Assembly (NCBI GenBank): GCA_039816045.1
Contig: JBCBYB010000019.1
Coordinates: forward strand, 1-64,000
Length of the DNA: 64,000 nt
Reading direction: 5' to 3'
From: Thermohalobaculum sp039816045
GTDB taxonomy: Bacteria; Pseudomonadota; Alphaproteobacteria; Rhodobacterales; Rhodobacteraceae
Below are positions 1 through 9,240 of the stretch, piece after piece (the first letter of the stretch is position 1; each line of letters starts with the position of its first letter). The notes under the pieces are model-generated. The model saw only the letters and a program-made list of their open reading frames with translations, ran no database searches and was not told the origin of the DNA. A program made the position numbers and the translations under genes.

Positions 1-1
1 C

Positions 2-2779
2 GATGCCGCCAAGGCCGACTGGACCCGGCTGTCCGCGACCGCTGAGGCTGGAGACACGCGTCTCACCCTCGAGGCGCCCACGGGTTGGGAGGTGGGGGAT
101 GTGATTGCCATCGCCTCCACCGATTTCGATGCGCATCAGGCGGAGGAGCGCATTGTCACGGCAGTCTCTGCGGATGGCCGCACCGTGACCCTCGACCGCC
201 CGCTCGCTTACATGCATTTCGGCGAGATCCAGGAGTATGAGGGCGGTCGGCTGCTCGACACCCGGGCCGAGGTCGCGCTGCTGTCCCGCAATGTGACGAT
301 CCAAGGCGATGCCGACAGCGTCGAGGACGGCTTCGGTGGCCACACGATGGTGATGAACGGGGCCGAGATGCGAATCTCGGGCGTCGAGTTCACCCGTATG
401 GGGCAGGAAGGGCTGCTCGGGCGCTATGCCGCCCATTGGCACATGATCGGGGATGCGACGGGCCAGTACATCACGGACTCGAGCTTCCACCACCTCTTCA
501 ACCGTGCCGTCACGGTTCACGGCACGCAGTTCGCGCAGATTGAGGACACGGTGGCCTATGACACGATCGGCCATGCGTATTTCCTGGAAGATGGCTCGGA
601 GTTCGGCAACCGGTTCGAGGGCAATCTCGGGTTCTTGACCCGTGCCGCTTCGGCCGAGACCGCCCTGCTTGAAAGCGACGCGACCCATGTCTCGACGTTC
701 TGGATCACCAATCCGTCGAACGACTTCATCGGCAATGTGGCCGGAGGGTCCGACCATGCTGGGTTCTGGTTTGCCGCAGGGTCGTCGGTCACGGGTTTGT
801 CGGCGGAAGACCCTGCCTATGCGGAACTCTCCCCCGCGACCGCAGCACTCGGGCGGTTCGAGGGGAATACCGGGCACTCCAACGCCTTCGCTAACCTCGC
901 ATTCGACGGGCACAGCGACGCCTCGGGTGCCTTCATCGAAAGCGAGTACCGCCCCGAGGACATCGCGGTCGTGCGCGACTTCACCTCTTACAAATCGGCC
1001 GACCGGGCGATCTGGGTACGCGCTGAAGGGATCGAGTTCCACGACATCAAATCCGCCGACAATGCGCGCGCCACGTTCTTCTCCTATAATCAGACCCTCT
1101 ACGACAGCCTGATCGTCGGGCGCTCGGCCAATATCGGCACGCCTGAGACGGCGGAGGAGATCGCCCAGGGCCGCTCGCTGCCAGAGCCCTATTTCGGAAC
1201 CTATTTCCGCGGCCATTCGATCTATGACGGGCCGTCCGGCGTGGTCGACACCCTTTTCGCTGGCTTCGGGCCCCAGGACGCAGCCTTCCAGACCAACGGG
1301 GCCGCGCAGAAGAGCCCAGTGCACTTTGTCTCGGGGCTGAGCTTCGAGGATGTGACGCCTGCGGGACGGGTCGATTTTACGCCTCAGTCCTGGGACGCGC
1401 ATATGTGGTCGTCGGGCATCTTCGATGTGGATGGCAGCCTGACCGGCCGTGCCGGCGCCACGCTGGTCCCGATCATTGACGGACCGGAGGGAGAGAGCCG
1501 TTTCAACGCCACCGAGGGTGCGGTCCGCCGTGACGCGTGGGGCGCCTGGGTTTTGCCCGGGGCAGAGATCGGGCTCCTCCGAGCCGACACCACCGTGGCG
1601 CCAGGTCAGGCGGACATCGTCACCTGGTCCCGCTCCGACGGCGCGCGGGTCGAGGCCGGCGGCACGTTCGATACCTATCACCAGGCAAGTGTCGCTCTGA
1701 ACTCGGACCTGACCTACCGGTTGGAATACGACACGTTGCCGGCCGATCTGACCCTGTCCCTGCGGTTTGCCGGCCAAGGCGATGCGTTGATGCTCGAGGT
1801 GCCAAATGTGCCCTCCGATGCCGTGATCGCCGGGGCGGTTGAGGTCGCGAACCGTGCGGACTTGGCTCGGTCCGACAGCACGGCCTACCTGCGCGAGGGC
1901 ACCTTGCTCGTCGTGCGTCTGGTGGCCGAGGTGGCCGATGGCGATCCGCGCTTCTCGGCCAGCACGGTTCTGGCCACCGCCGCGGAGCATCGCTTCATTG
2001 CCGGCGTGACCATCCACACAGGCGGGGCGCAGGCGCCCGTGGTCGCGGATTTCGAAGCGCCGGACCCCCGTGTCTCAACCTTTGCCCGCTCCGCCACCAT
2101 TACCACGCCACAGCCAGGGTTTGTTGATCAGCCCGACAGCATCCTCTTTTGGGATGTGACCGCGGATGGCGACGGAGCCTCAGGAACCGGATCCGTTCGC
2201 CTCGATCTTGACGGTCAGGACTGGTCGGGAGCCGGGGCCCTCTCGGTCGAAGCAGCGCTTGCCTCGATCGGGGGCGCAGAGACCGGGGTCGATGTGCTGA
2301 TCCGGGACCGCGATCAGGGCGTCACCAACCTTGGCCGCATCGGTGGGAGCGCGCAGCTCGATCTCTCAGACGTGCCCGAGGACCGGCGCGATCAGGTGGA
2401 CAGCCTGATCTTCCGCGCTGCGGCCAACGGCGCCGAGGGGACCGGCCAGCGTGTGCACCTCTTCGATGTCGCGCTTGAGCCTGCCGCGCTTGAGAGCCGC
2501 CCGCAGCATCTCGCCCCGATCATCCCCGCGGGCGACGAGTTCGGCATCGTGAGCGCGGCAGTCACCTCAGCCGTTCGTGGGGAGGGACCGTTGCGGGTCG
2601 TTGCCGTCTCGGAGGCGGTCGGCGGCACTGTGCGCACCGGAGTGCCAGGGCAGGGAGACAACGTCTTTTTCCGCACCGACCCTGCCTTCTCGGGGCTCGC
2701 CCGGTTCACCGCGACGGTCCAGGACGCCTCCGGCGAGACCGTGGATGTCCCCGTCAGTTTCGAGGTAGCACGATCATGA
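2..2779 (+). CDS. G8/CEMIP-like secreted right-handed beta-helix protein (5' partial)
   Basis: The reading frame is open from base 2 to the TGA at 2777-2779, giving 925 visible residues, so the true start lies left of the window. The N-terminal visible part (LTLEAPTGWEVGDVIAIAST) resembles the G8 domain. Residues about 145-200 carry HWHMIGD, FNRAVTVHGT and HAYFLEDG, matching the parallel beta-helix of the CEMIP/TMEM2/polyductin group, some members of which are hyaluronidases. The last 100 residues look like an Ig/cadherin-type beta-sandwich. It is probably exported and acts on or binds extracellular polysaccharide; the activity is inferred from family only. The next gene is another large extracellular protein, which fits a secreted pair. 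Whether a signal peptide exists cannot be seen. Confidence 0.75.
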   Translation, partial: DAAKADWTRLSATAEAGDTRLTLEAPTGWEVGDVIAIASTDFDAHQAEERIVTAVSADGRTVTLDRPLAYMHFGEIQEYEGGRLLDTRAEVALLSRNVTIQGDADSVEDGFGGHTMVMNGAEMRISGVEFTRMGQEGLLGRYAAHWHMIGDATGQYITDSSFHHLFNRAVTVHGTQFAQIEDTVAYDTIGHAYFLEDGSEFGNRFEGNLGFLTRAASAETALLESDATHVSTFWITNPSNDFIGNVAGGSDHAGFWFAAGSSVTGLSAEDPAYAELSPATAALGRFEGNTGHSNAFANLAFDGHSDASGAFIESEYRPEDIAVVRDFTSYKSADRAIWVRAEGIEFHDIKSADNARATFFSYNQTLYDSLIVGRSANIGTPETAEEIAQGRSLPEPYFGTYFRGHSIYDGPSGVVDTLFAGFGPQDAAFQTNGAAQKSPVHFVSGLSFEDVTPAGRVDFTPQSWDAHMWSSGIFDVDGSLTGRAGATLVPIIDGPEGESRFNATEGAVRRDAWGAWVLPGAEIGLLRADTTVAPGQADIVTWSRSDGARVEAGGTFDTYHQASVALNSDLTYRLEYDTLPADLTLSLRFAGQGDALMLEVPNVPSDAVIAGAVEVANRADLARSDSTAYLREGTLLVVRLVAEVADGDPRFSASTVLATAAEHRFIAGVTIHTGGAQAPVVADFEAPDPRVSTFARSATITTPQPGFVDQPDSILFWDVTADGDGASGTGSVRLDLDGQDWSGAGALSVEAALASIGGAETGVDVLIRDRDQGVTNLGRIGGSAQLDLSDVPEDRRDQVDSLIFRAAANGAEGTGQRVHLFDVALEPAALESRPQHLAPIIPAGDEFGIVSAAVTSAVRGEGPLRVVAVSEAVGGTVRTGVPGQGDNVFFRTDPAFSGLARFTATVQDASGETVDVPVSFEVARS

Positions 2780-2883
2780 TAGCAAAAAATAGGTAGCAAA
2801 TAATGCGATTCTTCTTGCCCCTCCTGGCGGTGTGGATTTACTGTACTGGAACCATCGCCGATTTGGAGAGGAGCAAGACGCTC

Positions 2884-5800
2884 ATGTTGATCAATGAATT
2901 GCGGATTTCGAGCCCCGGGGACGCCGACGATGTCTCCAATTTTGTCGAGCTCAGCGGTGGCCCGGGGGCATCGCTCGATGGCCTGACGCTTGTTGTCCTG
3001 TCTGGTGAGTTCGCACCGGGTGTGGTGGATTTCGCCTTCTCGCTCGATGGTGGTGCGTTCGATGGAGACGGCATATTCCTGCTCGCGAACCCCGAGGATC
3101 AGTCGGGCTATTTCCTCGACGACACGGACATCGCGGCGAGCTTCGATCTCTTCGGATCGCCCTCCACCTTTCTGCTGGTCGATGGCTTCACCGGCGCCGT
3201 GGGCGACGATCTCGATACCGACGACGATGGGACGCTAGACGCCGAGCCTTGGACCTTGGTCATCGACGGCGTCTCGGTGACCGATGGCGATGATACCGAA
3301 GACCGGAGCTATGCGCAGGCGATCTTTGGCCCCGATGGCGGTTTCGCGCCCGCCGGTCTGATAGCCCTGCCCAACGGCAGCAGCCAGTTCGATGTGCTGC
3401 TCTTCGATGATGTGGGTGCAGACACGCCTGGTCTCTCGAACTCGCCCCCAGCGCTGCCGGTGTTGAACGATTTCTCTCCCGAGAACGTGGTGACCCAGAA
3501 CGGGGCGACTCCGCCCGTCAGCAACGCGGGTGGCTCCATCGAGGCCGAGTTCAGCATGGGGCCAGCCGATGGCCTGGCCGTCAACTTCACGATCCGGCTG
3601 AATGGCGTCGATTTGGTCGAGGATCCGGCCGAGCGGACAGACCCGAACGATGTGACGGGGATCCAACTCCGCATCGGTGGGTTCGGGGAAAACGGCGCCA
3701 ACGCGGCGAACCTTTTTGGCTTCGAAGGCAGCGAAGTCACCGGGTTCGAGATCGACTATGAAGCGGAGACGATCAGCGGGCAGTGGTCGAGCTTCACCGA
3801 AGACCTCGGCGAGGACGGCGCGCGGGATTTCGAGGATCAGGTCTCACCGGAGACCGCACTCAGCGAACGCGATCCGCTGGAGTTCTATGTGGAGGTAGAG
3901 ACGGTGGCCTTCAGCGGGCCGGACACCGCAGAGCTGAGGGCCCAGGTCGATCCGCTGCCGATGCCGGTTTTCGCGTCGATCCCCTCCATTCAGGGCGCCG
4001 GACACATCTCGCCTTTCGTCTCGCCCACGTTCGAGGATTGGGCGGCAAGCGGCGGCAACCTGACCGGCGACCGGGTGGCGACAAGCGGTGTCGTGACGGC
4101 GGTCGACGGCGATGGGTTCTACCTTCAGGACCCGGCAGGTGACGGAGACATCGCGACATCCGATGCCATCTTCGTCTTCACCGGCTCGGCGCCGGACGTG
4201 ATCCCCGGCAACACCGTATCCGTGGCTGGCACGGTGCAAGAGGTGGTGCCCGGCGGCTTCGAGACCGGCAACCTCTCCCGCACCCAGGTTGCGGCGGACA
4301 GCATCGTCGTCAGCGATATTGCCGCCGCGATCTTCCCCACGGCCACCGTTATCGGGCCGAATGGGCGTCAGGCACCGACCGAGGTGATCGACGACGATAG
4401 TTTCGCCAGCTTCGATCCGGAGACCGACGGCATCGATTTCTTCGAGAGCCTGGAAGGGATGTTGGTCGAGGTCGAGCCAGGCCGCGCGGTCGCGGCCACC
4501 AACCGATTCGGCGAGCTTTTCATCGTGCCGGAGGGGACCGAGCCCACCGGTGTGAACGCGCGGGGCGGTCTCACCATCACGCCAGACGACTTCAACCCCG
4601 AGAAGATCCAGATCGACACCGATCCCGACATCACACCCGACTTCGAGACACCGGAGGTTTTCGCGTTTGCGGCGACCGGGCCGATCGAGGGGGTCGTGTC
4701 ATACGCCTTCGGCAATTTCGAGGTGGTGCCGACCCGGGCCTTCGAGGTTGCGATCCCCGAGTTCCTGGTCGAGCCGGGTGAAATCACGTTGCTCGAGGGC
4801 GGGGAGAGCACGCTTTCGGTCGCGACCTTCAACGTGCTGAACCTCGATCCCAATGATGACGATGGCGATACGGATGTCGCGGATGGCCGGTTCGACGAGA
4901 TTGCCAGGCAGATCACCCAGAACCTGAGGAGCCCGGACATCGTCGCGCTGCAGGAAGTGCAGGACAATGACGGCTCGGTCGACAGCGACGTGACCTCAGC
5001 CTCGGAGACCCTCTCGCTTCTGATCGAGGCGCTCGACCGCGCCGATGATGGCGCGCTGAACGACAGCAGCCCCTATGCCTTCCTCGACAACACCTTCATC
5101 ACCGACGATGCCTCGGGCGGGCAGCCGGGCGGGAACATCCGCAACGCCTTCCTCTACCGCACGGATCGCGTGGAGCTCGTCTCGGTCACGGGAAGCCCGA
5201 TCGGCAGCCAGGACGAGGGCGGCGCATTCGAGGATGCCCGTCTGCCCTTCCTGGCGGACTTCCTCTTCAACGGCGAATTGGTGACGGTCGTAAACACGCA
5301 CTTCTCGTCCAAGGGCGGCTCGGCCCCGATCATGGGAACCTCGCAACCCTTTGAGCAGCGCCAAGAGGAGCCGGAGGTCAATGGCGGCCTCGACGAGCGC
5401 CAGACCCAGGCCCAGGCGGTGAACGACCATCTCGACGGGTTGATGATGCTGGACGTGGTCCGCGAGTTCATCGTGCTCGGCGATATGAACGAGTTCGACT
5501 TTGTGTCGCCGGTTGCGGAGATCCTGCCGGGCGAGATACCGGTGCTCACCAACCTCGCCGAGACTGTGGATCCGCTCGAACGCTACAGTTTCAACTTCCA
5601 GGGCAATGCCCAGGCGCTCGACCATATCCTGGTCTCTGACCGCCTCGCAGTGACCGGAGAGGTCGACTACGTCCACACAAACTCCGAGTTCGCAGCACTT
5701 CCCGGCCGTGCCTCGGATCATGATCCGGTGGTGGCGACCTTCTCGATCGGTCTTGGTGCACCGCGGATCATCGCAGGCACCTTCTTCGAGGACGCGGTGA

Positions 5801-6474
5801 TCGGCACCGACGAAGACGACGCCATCGGCACGCTTGGCAGCGACGACATCATCATCGCGTCGCCGGGGTCCGATCTGATCAATGGGGGCGCCGGCAATGA
5901 TTCGGTCGATTATCAGACCTCCCGTGATGCACTCGGCGTGCGGCTGGCCTCCGATGGAACGGTGATGATCGAGAAGCCCGACGGTGGGACGGACACCTTG
6001 CGCGCCGTCGAACGGGTGCAGTTCGAAGGCGGCGCGCTGCTTTATGACATCCTCGGCGAGGACACGGCCTTTGCCTACCGGACCTATGCGGCGAGCCTCG
6101 GGCGGACCCCGGATGAGGGGGGGCTGCGCTTCCAACTTGGCTTGCTCGAGGATGGGCTGTCTCGGATGGGGCTTGCACAAACCTTTGTCGACAGCCTCGA
6201 ATTCGAGACCCTCTATGGCGAGGATCCAACGGCGGAGGTCTATGTCGACGCTCTCTACACCAACACGCTCAGCCGGGACGGGGACGCAGAAGGACGTGCC
6301 TTCTGGGTCGAGGCGATCAGCACGGGCGGGCTCTCAAGGGCGGATATGCTCGTGGCCTTTGCCGAAAGCGCCGAGAACGTGGCCCGCACCGCCGACGACA
6401 TCGACAACGGCGTTTTTGTGCCGCGGCTAGAGCCGATCTGCTTGGCCTGTGACGGGCAGGACATATTGCTCTAG
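2884..6474 (+). CDS. ExeM/NucH-type extracellular nuclease with lamin-tail, RTX-like and DUF4214 domains
   Basis: The product is 1196 aa if it starts at ATG 2884, which has GAGGAG about 10 nt upstream and begins directly at the lamin-tail domain (MLINELRISSPGD). ATG 2803 is in frame but has a poorer ribosome site and would add a short hydrophobic stretch. Order: lamin-tail domain (1-170), OB-like region, endonuclease/exonuclease/phosphatase domain (about 645-960), RTX-like GGAGNDSVDY segment (about 990-1015), DUF4214-like C-terminus (about 1060-1180). Nuclease residues are visible in TFNVLNL, ALQEVQD, GDMNEFDF and SDHDPV, so the active site looks intact. ExeM/NucH enzymes degrade extracellular DNA. 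The RTX-like tail and lack of a clear Sec signal suggest type I secretion; no exporter genes lie nearby. Confidence 0.87.
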   Translation: MLINELRISSPGDADDVSNFVELSGGPGASLDGLTLVVLSGEFAPGVVDFAFSLDGGAFDGDGIFLLANPEDQSGYFLDDTDIAASFDLFGSPSTFLLVDGFTGAVGDDLDTDDDGTLDAEPWTLVIDGVSVTDGDDTEDRSYAQAIFGPDGGFAPAGLIALPNGSSQFDVLLFDDVGADTPGLSNSPPALPVLNDFSPENVVTQNGATPPVSNAGGSIEAEFSMGPADGLAVNFTIRLNGVDLVEDPAERTDPNDVTGIQLRIGGFGENGANAANLFGFEGSEVTGFEIDYEAETISGQWSSFTEDLGEDGARDFEDQVSPETALSERDPLEFYVEVETVAFSGPDTAELRAQVDPLPMPVFASIPSIQGAGHISPFVSPTFEDWAASGGNLTGDRVATSGVVTAVDGDGFYLQDPAGDGDIATSDAIFVFTGSAPDVIPGNTVSVAGTVQEVVPGGFETGNLSRTQVAADSIVVSDIAAAIFPTATVIGPNGRQAPTEVIDDDSFASFDPETDGIDFFESLEGMLVEVEPGRAVAATNRFGELFIVPEGTEPTGVNARGGLTITPDDFNPEKIQIDTDPDITPDFETPEVFAFAATGPIEGVVSYAFGNFEVVPTRAFEVAIPEFLVEPGEITLLEGGESTLSVATFNVLNLDPNDDDGDTDVADGRFDEIARQITQNLRSPDIVALQEVQDNDGSVDSDVTSASETLSLLIEALDRADDGALNDSSPYAFLDNTFITDDASGGQPGGNIRNAFLYRTDRVELVSVTGSPIGSQDEGGAFEDARLPFLADFLFNGELVTVVNTHFSSKGGSAPIMGTSQPFEQRQEEPEVNGGLDERQTQAQAVNDHLDGLMMLDVVREFIVLGDMNEFDFVSPVAEILPGEIPVLTNLAETVDPLERYSFNFQGNAQALDHILVSDRLAVTGEVDYVHTNSEFAALPGRASDHDPVVATFSIGLGAPRIIAGTFFEDAVIGTDEDDAIGTLGSDDIIIASPGSDLINGGAGNDSVDYQTSRDALGVRLASDGTVMIEKPDGGTDTLRAVERVQFEGGALLYDILGEDTAFAYRTYAASLGRTPDEGGLRFQLGLLEDGLSRMGLAQTFVDSLEFETLYGEDPTAEVYVDALYTNTLSRDGDAEGRAFWVEAISTGGLSRADMLVAFAESAENVARTADDIDNGVFVPRLEPICLACDGQDILL

Positions 6475-6555
6475 CGCCTCCCACAGGAATTGAGACCTCG
6501 GTTTCGGTCTGGGGCTGTGCTATGCAACGCCGGTTTTCAAAGCACGGTGGTGGCG

Positions 6556-7875
6556 ATGACGCTTGGCGAGATCTGGCGGTTGGTTGCGCCCGCCGCAGTT
6601 GTGGTCGCAGCCGGTGGGGCGGCTCAGCTCTACTGGCAGGAGCCGATGATCAGCGTCATCGTGGCCGGGGTGGCGGCGCTTGGCTATGAGTTGATCCGGC
6701 CCGCGCGGGAGCAGCGCTCGACCGGTCCATCACAGACCACTGTCCGCTCGACTTCCGGGCGAGAGCCGCGCGATCCCTCGCGGCCATGGCTGCCGGCTGG
6801 CACTGGGCGCGAACTGCTCGAGCGGCTGCCGCTCGGGGTGATGTTGATCGACCAGGACAGTCAGGTGCAGTTCGTGAACTCGGCCGGCATCGAGCTGTTC
6901 GGGCGGCTCCCGCCGCGCGTGTTTCGTGCTGCGCAGCTTCGGGCCCCCAAGCTGCTGGCTGCGGTGGAGGAATGCGGCATCGAAGGACGTCCTGGCGTTG
7001 CCGACTTCACCTTGATGCGCGGAGCGGACCGGCATTTGCGCGCGCATTTGCAACCGCTGCCCCAGGCCGAACCGGACATCGCGCGCGGTTCCGTTCTGCT
7101 CGTCATCGAGGATCTGACCCGAAGCATGCAGGTGGACGAGGTCTATCGGGACTTCGTTGCCAACGCGAGCCACGAGCTCAAGACACCGCTTGCCTCGATC
7201 TCTGGTCTGATCGAGACGCTGCAAGGCCACGCGAAAGACGACCCGAAGGCGCGTGACCGCTTCCTTGGTGTGATGGCGACCCAGGCGGACCGGATGCGCC
7301 GCCTTGTGGAAGACATGCTCTCGCTGAACCGAATCGAACAGAACGAGCGCGTTCTGCCTCGGACGCCCGAGTGCCTGCGTGATATCGTGGGCGAGACGGT
7401 GAATGCGATGATGCCGATTGCCCGGAACGCGAAGATCATGCTGGGGGCGAGCTTGCCCGCCGTCGAGCACCAAGTGCATGGCAGCCGCGAGGAACTGGCG
7501 CAGGTGTTCCAGAACCTGATCGACAATGCCATCAAATATGGCCGCGCGGGTGACAGCGTTCAGGTGGAACCCGTCCCGCCGGCGCCGGAGCGCCCTGGCA
7601 TGATCGGGATCGCCGTCGTGGACACGGGTCCCGGCATCGAGCGGACGCATCTGCCGCGCCTGACACAGCGGTTTTACCGGGTCTCTCCAGCCCGTTCGCG
7701 CGAGCAGGGAGGGACCGGGCTCGGGCTTGCGATCGTGAAGCACATCGTGAACCGGCACCGCGGTCATCTCCAGATCGAGAGCGAGGTGGGCGAGGGCTCG
7801 CGCTTCACTGTCTGGCTGCCGCTGCTGGCTGCGCCGTCGACCCGTGAAACCGAAATTCGACAAATCGCCCATTAA
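6556..7875 (+). CDS. phoR: PhoR phosphate-regulon sensor histidine kinase
   Basis: This is the membrane histidine kinase that phosphorylates PhoB under phosphate limitation. ATG 6556 gives 439 aa; TTG 6490 and GTG 6547 are in-frame alternatives. Two hydrophobic segments lie in the first 45 residues with almost no periplasmic loop, typical of PhoR, which senses through the Pst system and PhoU. A PAS-like region (about 85-190) precedes the HisKA motif NASHELKTP (about residue 204). The ATPase follows with N box QNLIDNAIKYG (about 318), DTGPGI (about 355) and GGTGLGLAIV (about 386). It stands directly before pstSCAB-phoU-phoB, and that order makes the assignment to PhoR rather than a generic kinase firm. 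Confidence 0.93.
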   Translation: MTLGEIWRLVAPAAVVVAAGGAAQLYWQEPMISVIVAGVAALGYELIRPAREQRSTGPSQTTVRSTSGREPRDPSRPWLPAGTGRELLERLPLGVMLIDQDSQVQFVNSAGIELFGRLPPRVFRAAQLRAPKLLAAVEECGIEGRPGVADFTLMRGADRHLRAHLQPLPQAEPDIARGSVLLVIEDLTRSMQVDEVYRDFVANASHELKTPLASISGLIETLQGHAKDDPKARDRFLGVMATQADRMRRLVEDMLSLNRIEQNERVLPRTPECLRDIVGETVNAMMPIARNAKIMLGASLPAVEHQVHGSREELAQVFQNLIDNAIKYGRAGDSVQVEPVPPAPERPGMIGIAVVDTGPGIERTHLPRLTQRFYRVSPARSREQGGTGLGLAIVKHIVNRHRGHLQIESEVGEGSRFTVWLPLLAAPSTRETEIRQIAH

Positions 7876-7996
7876 TGAAAGACGATCCGTTTTGTCTCGG
7901 CATTGCGGTTCGAAATCCTTGCTCCCGACACCCCAATGGTTAAAGGCAAAACACTTCCCAGGGTTCCCCAAAGTAAATGAAATCCAGGCCCTCTGA

Positions 7997-8014
7997 ACGT
8001 CATCAAAGCGTTAC
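7997..8014 (+). promoter_or_regulatory. Candidate Pho box upstream of pstS
   Basis: ACGTCAT and GCGTTAC, seven bases each, are separated by CAAA, so the halves repeat every 11 bp as in PhoB sites (consensus CTGTCAT-N4-CTGTCAT). The first half matches 5 of 7 positions, the second only 3. A TAGTAT element at 8022-8027 could be the -10. Position about 115 bp before the pstS start, in the phoR-pstS gap, supports it. Confidence 0.5.
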
Positions 8015-8130
8015 AGAACCGTAGTATCGGCGCCACTCACGAGGGGTACCCGCAAAGGGTGCGCCGCATGATCAGTCCGACGGCTCCTGATGGGCAGGGG
8101 CGGGCTCACATGCAAAACCGGAGGGATACC

Positions 8131-9120
8131 GTGAACAACCGCATTATCATGGCTGCTGCCATGGTCGCTGCCGTCGCCGTTGCTGGTGACGCTGCGGCCC
8201 GCGATCAGATCAAGATCGTTGGCTCCTCGACCGTCTTCCCGTTCTCGACCGCTGTGGCCGAGGCGTTCGGCAAGGCGTCGAAATTCCCGACCCCCGTCGT
8301 CGAATCGACCGGGTCCGGTGGCGGCCTGAAGCTGTTCTGCGCCGGCGTCGGCACCGAGCATCCGGACATCACCAACGCCTCGCGCCGCATCAAGGCGAAA
8401 GAGTACAAACTCTGCCAGGACAACGGCGTCACCGGCGTCATCGAGTCGGTCGTGGGCTATGACGGCATCGTCATTGCGAACGCGAAATCCGGTCCGGATT
8501 TCAAAGTGACCCGCGCCGAGCTGTTCACCGCGCTGGTCAAAGGCCAGGGCGAGCCGACCAACTGGAACGAGGTCAACCCCTCGCTGCCGAACCTGAAGAT
8601 CGAGGTTCTCGGCCCGCCGCCGTCGTCGGGCACCCGCGACGCTTTCGAAGAGCTCGCGCTTCAGAAAGGCTGCCGTGAGGCCGGCAACGAGAAGAAATTC
8701 TGCAAAGGCGTCGAAGTCCGTGACGATGGCGCTTATGTCGACGCTGGCGAGAACGACAACCTGATCGTTCAGAAGCTTGTTGCCAACCCGAACGCCATCG
8801 GCGTGTTCGGCTTCTCGTTCCTCGAGGAGAACGCGGACAAGATCAAAGGTCACGCGATCAACGACGTGCAGCCGTCCTTCGACAACATCCTGACCGGCGA
8901 CTACCCGCTGGCCCGCTCGATGTATTTCTACATCAAGCAGGCGCATGTCGGCGTCATCCCGGGCCTGATGGAGTACGCGGCTGAGTTCGTCTCCGAGGAC
9001 GCTTCGGGTGAGTTCGGCTACCTGGTCGAGAAGGGCCTGATCCCGCTGCCGGGCGACGCTCACACCGACAACGCCGAGAAAGTGATGACCCAGACCACCC
9101 TGACGGGTGAGGGCCTCTGA
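8131..9120 (+). CDS. pstS: PstS phosphate-binding periplasmic protein
   Basis: This periplasmic phosphate-binding protein feeds the PstCAB importer. I place the start at GTG 8131 because GGAGGG lies 6 bases upstream and a compact signal peptide follows (VNNRIIMAAAMVAAVAVA, cleaved near AAA-RD); in-frame ATGs upstream at 8059 and 8110 give poor leaders. The mature N-terminus IKIVGSSTVFPFS is the classic PstS phosphate-binding signature, and STGSGGG plus SSGTRDAFEE form further phosphate contacts. The length of 329 aa is normal. It is first of the pst genes and follows a candidate Pho box. A stem-loop just downstream may keep pstS mRNA more abundant than the permease genes. Confidence 0.96.
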   Translation: MNNRIIMAAAMVAAVAVAGDAAARDQIKIVGSSTVFPFSTAVAEAFGKASKFPTPVVESTGSGGGLKLFCAGVGTEHPDITNASRRIKAKEYKLCQDNGVTGVIESVVGYDGIVIANAKSGPDFKVTRAELFTALVKGQGEPTNWNEVNPSLPNLKIEVLGPPPSSGTRDAFEELALQKGCREAGNEKKFCKGVEVRDDGAYVDAGENDNLIVQKLVANPNAIGVFGFSFLEENADKIKGHAINDVQPSFDNILTGDYPLARSMYFYIKQAHVGVIPGLMEYAAEFVSEDASGEFGYLVEKGLIPLPGDAHTDNAEKVMTQTTLTGEGL

Positions 9121-9170
9121 GCCATCCGGCTTAGCGGGGCGGCCGAGCCGCCTCGCCACCACGCGACCCG

Positions 9171-9193
9171 CACCGCCCCTTTCGTGGGCGGTG
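9171..9193 (+). terminator. pstS-pstC intercistronic stem-loop (attenuator or mRNA-stabilising hairpin)
   Basis: CACCGCCC (9171-9178) and GGGCGGTG (9186-9193) pair perfectly over 8 bp around a 7-nt loop. No U-tract follows, so it is more likely a partial terminator or 3'-end stabiliser than a full intrinsic terminator. It sits in the 120-nt gap between pstS and pstC. Confidence 0.6.
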
Positions 9194-9240
9194 CTTCGAG
9201 CCGGCGGTCAACGCTGGCCGACACTTGAGCGGGGGCCCTA

